In this document: in pieces, positions 1 through 5,602 of the stretch
Layout: every line of letters starts with the position of its first letter
Numbering within the stretch: position 1 is the stretch's first letter
Source: Candidatus Bathyarchaeota archaeon
GTDB taxonomy: Archaea; Thermoproteota; Bathyarchaeia; TCS64
Assembly: GCA_026014515.1 (NCBI GenBank)
Contig: JAOZIG010000100.1
Location: 15,363-22,059 of the forward strand
Reading direction: 5' to 3'
Length of the DNA: 6,697 nt
Notes under the pieces: model-generated
Seen by the model: only the letters and a program-made list of their open reading frames with translations
The model's database searches: none
Told to the model about the DNA's origin: nothing
Position numbers and translations under genes: made by a program

Positions 1-7
1 TGTGTAA

Positions 8-23
8 ATATTATATATAATAT
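8..23 (+). promoter_or_regulatory. Putative TATA-box promoter of the Gfo/Idh/MocA gene
   Basis: A 16-base perfectly palindromic A/T block (ATATTATATATAATAT) is centred about 35 bases before the ATG at 51. An archaeal TATA box normally sits about 25 bases upstream of transcription start, so the transcript would begin near 40-43 and have a leader of only about 10 bases. No clear GGAGG-type ribosome binding site lies before the ATG, which fits a near-leaderless mRNA. The placement is inferred from composition and spacing only, and the upstream flank is cut by the window edge. Confidence 0.5.
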
Positions 24-50
24 CAATCACATCTAAACTGAGTTGAAAGC

Positions 51-1055
51 ATGACAAAAAATATAGGAATGCTAGTTGTTGGCGTTGGCTTTGTGGGGGG
101 CCAAGCCCACGCCCCTTCATTCAAAAAGATTGAAGGATCAAAACTCGTAGCACTTTGTGATATGGTTGAGGAAAGAGTAAAACCACTCGCAGAGAAACAC
201 GATGTTAAATATTATCTGAGCTTTGACAAAGCAATCGAAGATCCAGAAGTGGATGCAGTTGTTGTCTCAGTACCCACGCCATATCACTATGATCTAGCTA
301 TGAAAGCGATCTCAAAGGGAAAACATGTTCTCTGTGAGATGCCAGTAGCGCCTAAGATTGAACAGATAAAGGAGTTACAGAAAGCAGCGGACAAGGCTGG
401 AGTCTTCATAATGCCGAACCTCAACTTCAGGTTCTGCCCAGTCTACGTAAAAATGAAGGAACTCATCGCAGAAGGCGTAATAGGAAAACCAATCGCCATG
501 CACTACCGCGAGTTCCTCCCTGCAGCTGATCTAGCTGCCCAATGGCCCGCAGGAGGGTGGGCTTGGAACGTGGAAAAGGCGGGAGGCTACCCAGACTGGA
601 CCTTATCTGTCTGGGGAATCGATATGCTTCGCTGGATCATGGGTTCTGAGTATGTTGATGCTGACTGGATGATGAGTTATCCTACGTTCAAAGACTTTGG
701 CGGAATCTATGGATACAATACCATGGGTATAGCCAAGTTTGAGAACGATGTTGTAGCATCATTCCACTTTGGCGCATCGGTAAATAAAGCAGGTGCAGAG
801 ACCAGATTCGAGGTATATGGTGATAACACCAATGTGATTCACGGAGTAGGTGTAGACCAGATAATCATCTATGGTCCTGATGAAGAGAAGACCGAGATGG
901 ATGTAAAGGTCAAAGGCACTCGGGTCTGGGGTCATAGGCAGGGTGATACGCATTTCATCGAGTCCTTGTTGGCGAATAAACAACCATCAATTACTTTGCA
1001 GGATGCTATTGTTGCTCAGGAGATTGCTAACAAAATAACTGCAAAACTCAAATGA
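51..1055 (+). CDS. Gfo/Idh/MocA-family NAD(P)-binding protein with atypical active site
   Basis: This 334-residue protein has the length and two-domain layout of the Gfo/Idh/MocA family, usually NAD(P)-dependent dehydrogenases acting on sugars, inositols or similar polyols. The N-terminal Rossmann domain (about 5-125) has GVGFVG at 11-16, the acidic residue D37 at the end of the second strand, and the family pattern SVPTPYHYDLAMKAISKGKH at 73-92. The C-terminal alpha/beta domain (about 130-334) contains EGVIGKP at 141-147 and GIDMLRWIMG at 189-198. The family's EKP motif reads E96-M97-P98, so the usual catalytic lysine is methionine. In the GG-x4-D-x-G-x-H-x2-D block (178-191) the usual Asp, Gly and His are T184, S186 and W188. 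These changes make ordinary dehydrogenase activity doubtful, although NAD(P) binding looks preserved. The substrate cannot be read from the sequence. It lies upstream of the CODH/ACS operon on the same strand but is separated from it by a terminator, so a functional link is unproven. The ATG at 51 places the Rossmann strand directly at the N-terminus, as expected. Confidence 0.88.
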   Translation: MTKNIGMLVVGVGFVGGQAHAPSFKKIEGSKLVALCDMVEERVKPLAEKHDVKYYLSFDKAIEDPEVDAVVVSVPTPYHYDLAMKAISKGKHVLCEMPVAPKIEQIKELQKAADKAGVFIMPNLNFRFCPVYVKMKELIAEGVIGKPIAMHYREFLPAADLAAQWPAGGWAWNVEKAGGYPDWTLSVWGIDMLRWIMGSEYVDADWMMSYPTFKDFGGIYGYNTMGIAKFENDVVASFHFGASVNKAGAETRFEVYGDNTNVIHGVGVDQIIIYGPDEEKTEMDVKVKGTRVWGHRQGDTHFIESLLANKQPSITLQDAIVAQEIANKITAKLK

Positions 1056-1090
1056 TTTTAATCATTTGGTTTATTTTTTATTCTTTTTTT
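1049..1090 (+). terminator. Hairpin plus T-rich terminator after the Gfo/Idh/MocA gene
   Basis: Two perfect 9-base arms, CAAATGATT (1049-1057) and AATCATTTG (1060-1068), flank a 2-base centre and overlap the TGA stop at 1053-1055. A T-rich run with blocks of six and seven T follows (1070-1090). Archaeal termination depends mainly on T-rich tracts, so this run alone could end the transcript; the stem is A/T-rich and short. It separates the upstream gene from the cdh operon. Confidence 0.65.
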
Positions 1091-1218
1091 ATCATTATGT
1101 CTTGTTATATGGTTCGCATGTGGTTATTTTTATTCAATTGTTTAATATTCGAATTCAATTATTTTTTACTTAAAAATTACACAAATTAGTCTAATTATGG
1201 TATTTACATTATTTATCA
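1091..1218. other. AT-rich intergenic region upstream of the cdh promoter
   Basis: No coding potential is seen here. The stretch contains a repeated ATTCAATT (1132-1139 and 1153-1160, offset 21 bases), the palindrome ATTCGAAT (1147-1154), another T-run (1161-1167), and an inverted repeat AATTAG-T-CTAATT (1184-1196). The last is about 30 bases upstream of the TATA element, a position where archaeal transcription activators can bind. In sequence this A/T-rich such short repeats can arise by chance, so the regulatory reading is tentative. Confidence 0.4.
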
Positions 1219-1233
1219 TATATATTATAAATA
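1219..1233 (+). promoter_or_regulatory. Putative TATA-box promoter of the cdh operon
   Basis: The A/T block TATATATTATAAATA is centred about 48 bases before the cdhA TTG start at 1274. With the usual archaeal spacing of about 25 bases, transcription would start near 1250, just ahead of the AAGGAGG ribosome binding site at 1255-1261, giving a leader of about 20-25 bases. No convincing purine-rich BRE element is seen directly upstream. This is the only evident promoter for the four cdh genes, since the spaces between them are too short for another. Confidence 0.6.
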
Positions 1234-1254
1234 CCTTAGAACATAAACGTACCC

Positions 1255-1276
1255 AAGGAGGCAACAATTCAAGTTG
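1255..1276 (+). promoter_or_regulatory. cdhA ribosome binding site with long spacer and TTG start
   Basis: AAGGAGG at 1255-1261 is a near-perfect Shine-Dalgarno sequence, but 12 bases separate it from the TTG at 1274-1276, compared with 7-8 bases for the downstream genes. No ATG, GTG or TTG lies nearer in this frame, and the protein from this TTG begins MSKKDL, a plausible native CdhA N-terminus. The weak start codon and long spacer may lower initiation on the first gene of the operon. Confidence 0.7.
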
Positions 1277-3619
1277 TCAAAGAAAGACCTTAACATAAAA
1301 TTTGATGAACTATCATCTGCAATAGGCACTTTCAAAGGTTTACAGATCAGTATAGGAAAAATAATTGACGAGGAATGGGAAGAACCAATGGGCCCAACCC
1401 CCTTCCCCTCTGTCGGCACCTTACGAGACTGGGATAGAAAACTACTCGAAAGATACAAGCCATACTATATGCCTATCTGTGACCTTTGTTGTCTATGCAC
1501 CTTTGGAAAATGTGATCTCACAGGAGACAAGAAAGGAGCCTGTGGGCTTACCCAAGCTGCTCAACAGTCACGTATAGTATTGATTTCATGTTGTATAGGC
1601 GCTTCCACTCACTGTGCACATGCTCGACACATGTTAAACCATATGCTCGAAGAATATGGACGTGATACTCTACTAGATGTAGCATTAAACACCAACGTAG
1701 AAGCACCTCATATACGTCTTGTATGTGGATACAAACCAAAAACAATAGGCGACCTTGAGGAGGCATTAGACTATGTTGAGACCCAAATTGTTCAACTAGT
1801 AGCAGCTGCGCACACAGGACAGGAAGGGGACGCCATTGACTTTGAGTCAAAAGCTTTCCATGCTGGGATGCTTGACCATGTTGCCATGGAGGTAGCTGAT
1901 ATCTCTCAGATATCAACCGTAGGTATGCCGAAGGGCTCTTCCGAGGCTGGAATGACTACGATGGGCTTTGGCGCTATCGATACAAGCAAGGCTGTAGTCA
2001 TGTGCATAGGGCACAATGTATTACCCAGCGTTGATATCATCGATTACCTGATGGAGCATGACCTGTTTGATAAAGTAGAGATTGGAGGCTTATGTTGCAC
2101 CGCCCATGATAACAGCAGATACGATAATCGAGCCAAGATCATGGGACCAATCTCATGGCAGATAAGATATGTACGCTCAGGAATACCGGATGTTGTTGTA
2201 ATCGATGAGCAATGTATACGTACAGACATACTCGAAGAAGCAGAAAAGATCGGAGCTCCAGTCATAGCTACAAGCGAAAAAAGTATGATGGGTCTCCCGG
2301 ATCGTACACACGATGATGCAGACGCAATTGTTGCTGATCTCGTTTCTGGTCGCCAGAAAGGAGTACTGATCATCGAGCCTAGAAAAGTTGGAGAAGTAGT
2401 AGTAAAAACAGCATTAGCTGTATCCCCAAAAAGAACAGAGTACAAAAATCCCTCAATAGAAGGTCTACTTGAAGGTTTAGAAAGATGTCGTGGCTGCGCA
2501 GAATGCGTTGCAGCCTGTCCTAACAACCTTCCAATAATGGAAGCAATTAATAAGGCAAGAAATGGAGACTTATCGCTTCTTGAGGAGTTACAGCTACTCT
2601 GTGTTGGCTGTGGTCGCTGTGAAAGCGCATGTCCTGAGAATTTACCCCTGTTGAGCTACATGTACGCTGCTTCGGCCGAATCCTGTGCAGGAGAATGCTA
2701 CAATGTTCGAGTTGGCAGCGGTGCTATCACTGATGTTGAGATCAGGGAAGTCGGCAAGGGAATAGTCTTTGGTGAGATACCTGGTGTAGTCGCACTAGTA
2801 GGATGCGCCAACTATCCTAATGGAGGAAGTGAGGTAGCAATGATAGCTGAAGAGTTCCTAAAACGAAGATTCATCGTATTGGCTACTGGCTGCTCAGCCA
2901 TGGACTTGGCGACAACCGTGGATGAGGAAGGTCAGAATCTATATGATCGGTATCCTGCTGTCTTTGACGCCGGAGGATTGCTCAACATAGGAAGCTGTGT
3001 GTCAAACTCCCATATCACAGGTGCTACCATCAAGATCGCTAACATATTCGCTAAACGACCTCTCAGAGGTAACTACGAGGAGATAGCCGACTATATCTAC
3101 AACCGTGTAGGCGCTGTTGGGATCTCTTGGGGTGCCATGAGCCAGAAAGCATCAAGTATAGCGTCAGGATGCTGGCGTCTAGGAATCCCAGTAATTGTTG
3201 GTCCACATGGATCAAAGTATCGACGTAACCTTCTTGGAGCGAAAGACAAGCAAGAGGACTGGGTTACCATTGATGCTCGAACTGGGGAAGATATGTATGT
3301 TGGTCCAGTACCTGAGCACTTGTTCTACGCCGCTGAGACCGTTGAAGAAGCAATAGTGCTAACTGCGAAACTTTCTATGAGACCAAACGACACCACCAAG
3401 GGAAGAGCAGTAAAACTAAGCCACTACATAGACCTACATAAGAAATACTACGGTGGACTACCTGACGATCTAGAACTATTAGTACGCAGGGAAGCAGATC
3501 TGCCTTTCACAATGAAAGCAGAGTTGCTTGAACACTTGAAGGCAAAAGGATGGGTTGAGGATAAAATCGGTATGCCGGATCCAACCCTATTGGATCGTAT
3601 GGTCAGGAGGCGCGAATAA
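1274..3619 (+). CDS. cdhA: CODH/ACS complex subunit alpha (carbon monoxide dehydrogenase)
   Basis: This 781-residue protein matches the usual length of archaeal CdhA. It interconverts CO2 and CO at a Ni-Fe-S C-cluster in the cytoplasm, exchanging electrons with ferredoxin, and supplies CO to the acetyl-CoA synthase subunit. Cysteines at 69, 72, 73, 75, 80 and 90 are the expected ligands of the D and B clusters. H113, H116 and H119 in THCAHARH correspond to the histidines assisting proton transfer. C-cluster candidates are H247 (GHNV), C274/C275 (GLCCTAHD), C314 (DEQC), C511, C540 (ATGCSAM) and C575 (GSCVSNSH), and K625 in AMSQKA matches the catalytic lysine. An archaeal-specific ferredoxin-like insert carries two CxxCxxCxxxCP motifs (C405/408/411/415 and C443/446/449/453) for clusters E and F. 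All recognised metal-binding positions appear intact, so the enzyme should be active. The stop overlaps the cdhB ATG by one base. Confidence 0.97.
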   Translation: MSKKDLNIKFDELSSAIGTFKGLQISIGKIIDEEWEEPMGPTPFPSVGTLRDWDRKLLERYKPYYMPICDLCCLCTFGKCDLTGDKKGACGLTQAAQQSRIVLISCCIGASTHCAHARHMLNHMLEEYGRDTLLDVALNTNVEAPHIRLVCGYKPKTIGDLEEALDYVETQIVQLVAAAHTGQEGDAIDFESKAFHAGMLDHVAMEVADISQISTVGMPKGSSEAGMTTMGFGAIDTSKAVVMCIGHNVLPSVDIIDYLMEHDLFDKVEIGGLCCTAHDNSRYDNRAKIMGPISWQIRYVRSGIPDVVVIDEQCIRTDILEEAEKIGAPVIATSEKSMMGLPDRTHDDADAIVADLVSGRQKGVLIIEPRKVGEVVVKTALAVSPKRTEYKNPSIEGLLEGLERCRGCAECVAACPNNLPIMEAINKARNGDLSLLEELQLLCVGCGRCESACPENLPLLSYMYAASAESCAGECYNVRVGSGAITDVEIREVGKGIVFGEIPGVVALVGCANYPNGGSEVAMIAEEFLKRRFIVLATGCSAMDLATTVDEEGQNLYDRYPAVFDAGGLLNIGSCVSNSHITGATIKIANIFAKRPLRGNYEEIADYIYNRVGAVGISWGAMSQKASSIASGCWRLGIPVIVGPHGSKYRRNLLGAKDKQEDWVTIDARTGEDMYVGPVPEHLFYAAETVEEAIVLTAKLSMRPNDTTKGRAVKLSHYIDLHKKYYGGLPDDLELLVRREADLPFTMKAELLEHLKAKGWVEDKIGMPDPTLLDRMVRRRE

Positions 3620-4164
3620 TGTCAGCTAAACTGTTAAGAGGTCAGACCGGAATGGTTGGCGGACCACTTCAAGCCAAGATATTCCCCAATGTTGATGTAG
3701 CCGCTAATCTCATAAAAAGAGCAAAACGTCCTCTGCTTGTTGTTGGTTCAAAATCTATCGAGAGAAAAACCAATGATGGAGACATCATTGACTCAGCCAT
3801 CCGGATGATGAAAAACAAGAACCTCACCGTGGTCGCTACAGGTCACCTTGTTAGTGAGTTCAAGAAACGTGGTGTTGAAGAAGCATATAGTATGCCATTA
3901 ATTGTTTTAGGAAAGTATCTTAGCGATTCTGAGTGGAAGGGATTTGATGGAGAAGGACAGTATGATACAGCGGTCTTCATAGGATATCCCTATTACATGG
4001 AGTGGCTCGTTGAGTCAGGTCTGAAAAACTTTACAAAGCTGAGAACTATCAGCTTAGACCGCACATATCAACCGAACGCTCAGTGGAGTTTAGGTTGGAT
4101 GCCTGAGCCTGATTGGCGAGAGGCATTGGATAAGATCATATCAATATATGAGGAGGAATCATAA
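3619..4164 (+). CDS. cdhB: CODH/ACS complex subunit epsilon
   Basis: This 181-residue protein has the size and sequence character of the archaeal epsilon subunit, which forms an alpha2-epsilon2 subcomplex with CdhA. The family lacks Fe-S cysteines and has a Rossmann-like fold; a role in electron transfer or flavin binding has been suggested but is not firmly established. Visible features are an N-terminal segment with GMVGGPLQAKIFPN (11-24), a first beta strand RPLLVVGSKS (37-46), a second strand LTVVATGH (69-76), and YDTAVFIGYPYYMEWL (115-130). There are no cysteines in the protein. The ATG overlaps the cdhA stop (TAATG), and AGGAGG at 3605-3610, inside the end of cdhA, lies 8 bases before it, so translation is probably coupled to cdhA. 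An epsilon subunit is characteristic of archaeal complexes and is absent from the usual bacterial enzyme. Confidence 0.93.
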   Translation: MSAKLLRGQTGMVGGPLQAKIFPNVDVAANLIKRAKRPLLVVGSKSIERKTNDGDIIDSAIRMMKNKNLTVVATGHLVSEFKKRGVEEAYSMPLIVLGKYLSDSEWKGFDGEGQYDTAVFIGYPYYMEWLVESGLKNFTKLRTISLDRTYQPNAQWSLGWMPEPDWREALDKIISIYEEES

Positions 4165-5594
4165 TGTCGATGTTTGAAGATATTCCAGTTGACGTTGGAA
4201 TAATCTATGAAGGAGAAAGAATCCGTGGACGCGAGATGCAGGTCGAGCTAGGCGGACCCAGAGAAGAGTTCAAATTCGAACTAGTACAAGCCAAAGAACT
4301 CGATGAGATCGAAGATGGAAAAATCGAGATAATCGGTCCAGACCTTCCCGACATACCGGTAGGTACCAACGTACCATTTGGTATGATAATTTATGTCGGC
4401 GGAGAAGAGATTGAAAAAGACCTTGAAGGAGTCATTGAAAGACGTCTACACGAATATGTCAACTTTATCGAGGGCTTCATGCACCTAAACCAAAGATATG
4501 ACATACAAATGAGGCTAAGCCAGAAAAGCTACCAAAAAGGATTCAACACATTCAAGATATTCGGCGAGGTTCTATTCAGACTCTACAAGAGCGAGATGCC
4601 CTTCATCGAAAAGATGCAGATCATCTTCTACACAGACCCAGCAAAGGTAGCGGAATTATACCCAGAAGCCATGAACATATACGAGGCTAGAGATGCCCGC
4701 GCCAGAGGCATGAGCGACGACGAGGTAGACGTATTCTATGGATGCAGCCTCTGCCAAAGCTTTGCACCTACACACCTCTGCGTAATCACACCTCAGAGGT
4801 ATGCAAACTGTGGAGCAATCAGCTGGTTTGACGGCAGAGCAACCGCCAAGGTAGACCCCAAGGGTCCGGTGTTTGAGATACCGAAAGGTGCATTGCTGGA
4901 CGAAGTTACTGGTGAGTATGAGCAAGTAAATCAGGTAATCAAGGAAAAGAGTCTAGGAGAGATCGAAAGAGTACAACTATACACCGGGTTCGGATATCCA
5001 CATACTAGCTGTGGCTGTTTCGAAGGCTGTGCCTTCTATATCCCTGAAGTTGACGCTTATGGCGTTGTACATAGAAACTATAAAGGTCAGACCGTCAACG
5101 GCTTGGACTTTGTTACCATCAGCGACTTGACTGCAGGTGGCAGACAGGTAGATGGATTCCACGGTCTCAGCATCGAGTATATGAGAAGCCCCAAGTTCAT
5201 GCAAGCAGATGGCGGCTGGGACAGAGTAGTCTGGATGCCGGAGGACATCTTGGAAAGGATAAAAGAGTATATGCCTGAGGAGATCATATCAAAGATAGCT
5301 ACGGAGAACCGTGTAACAAGTCTTGATGAGCTCAAAGATTGGTTAAAGGATAAACAGCACCCCATCGTGGAACGGTGGACTGAGGAGCCAGAAGCCGAGG
5401 TATCAGCGCAAGCTGAGGTACAACAGATGGTTCAACCGCAGATGCCTATGGGTGGATACACAGTACCCACCTTAGAGTTACCAGCAAGTGCTTTACCCGT
5501 TCAGGGTTTGCCCTCCGGATTGAACATCAAGATCATACTGAAAAACGCAAAGATCACGGCAGAAAAACTAATCATCAAAGCAGAAAAGGAGTGA
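4164..5594 (+). CDS. cdhC: CODH/ACS complex subunit beta (acetyl-CoA synthase)
   Basis: This 476-residue subunit makes or cleaves the C-C and C-S bonds of acetyl-CoA at the Ni-Ni-[4Fe-4S] A-cluster. The [4Fe-4S] ligands are C194, C197, C206 and C216 (GCSLCQSFAPTHLC, then ANCG), and C283 and C285 in SCGCFEGC bind the nickel pair. The spacing 3-9-10-67-2 is the same as in known acetyl-CoA synthases. The protein corresponds to the C-terminal part of bacterial AcsB and lacks that enzyme's N-terminal region that contacts CODH, as is normal for archaea. After about residue 405 comes a flexible Gln/Met/Pro-rich linker (about 410-450), ending in a beta-rich tail with LKNAKITAEKLII at 459-471. AGGAGG at 4151-4156 lies 7 bases before the ATG, which overlaps the cdhB stop by one base. 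The intact A-cluster indicates a functional enzyme. Confidence 0.96.
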   Translation: MSMFEDIPVDVGIIYEGERIRGREMQVELGGPREEFKFELVQAKELDEIEDGKIEIIGPDLPDIPVGTNVPFGMIIYVGGEEIEKDLEGVIERRLHEYVNFIEGFMHLNQRYDIQMRLSQKSYQKGFNTFKIFGEVLFRLYKSEMPFIEKMQIIFYTDPAKVAELYPEAMNIYEARDARARGMSDDEVDVFYGCSLCQSFAPTHLCVITPQRYANCGAISWFDGRATAKVDPKGPVFEIPKGALLDEVTGEYEQVNQVIKEKSLGEIERVQLYTGFGYPHTSCGCFEGCAFYIPEVDAYGVVHRNYKGQTVNGLDFVTISDLTAGGRQVDGFHGLSIEYMRSPKFMQADGGWDRVVWMPEDILERIKEYMPEEIISKIATENRVTSLDELKDWLKDKQHPIVERWTEEPEAEVSAQAEVQQMVQPQMPMGGYTVPTLELPASALPVQGLPSGLNIKIILKNAKITAEKLIIKAEKE

Positions 5595-5602
5595 TCTAAT
5601 TG
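5588..5602 (+). promoter_or_regulatory. cdhD ribosome binding site fixing a TTG start
   Basis: GGAGTGATC (5588-5596) overlaps the cdhC stop and resembles the archaeal anti-Shine-Dalgarno complement GGAGGTGATC with one G missing. The GGAG core lies 8 bases before TTG at 5600-5602. The next in-frame ATG is at 5762-5764, too far inside the conserved N-terminal region, so TTG is the likely start. It gives the N-terminus MAKEKKINLP. Confidence 0.75.

Noticed and set aside
51..1273. The Gfo/Idh/MocA gene as the first gene of the cdh operon
   Set aside because: A hairpin with T-runs at its stop codon, a gap of more than 200 bases and a separate TATA-like element before cdhA point to independent transcription.
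1548..1916. A 122-codon minus-strand open frame inside cdhA
   Set aside because: It is antisense to conserved CODH residues, has no recognisable motif, and its composition looks like a shadow of the cdhA codons.
2044..2526. A 160-codon open frame on the minus strand inside cdhA
   Set aside because: It lies wholly within the well-supported cdhA frame. Its protein is rich in Ser, Thr and Pro with no recognisable domain, as expected from reading a conserved gene in antisense.
2486..2632. Possible separate ferredoxin gene, suggested by two CxxCxxCxxxCP motifs
   Set aside because: The motifs are in frame within cdhA and are the normal E/F-cluster insert of archaeal CODH alpha subunits.
4656..5365. 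Several overlapping minus-strand open frames inside cdhC
   Set aside because: They are antisense to the A-cluster coding region, overlap one another, and resemble no known protein.
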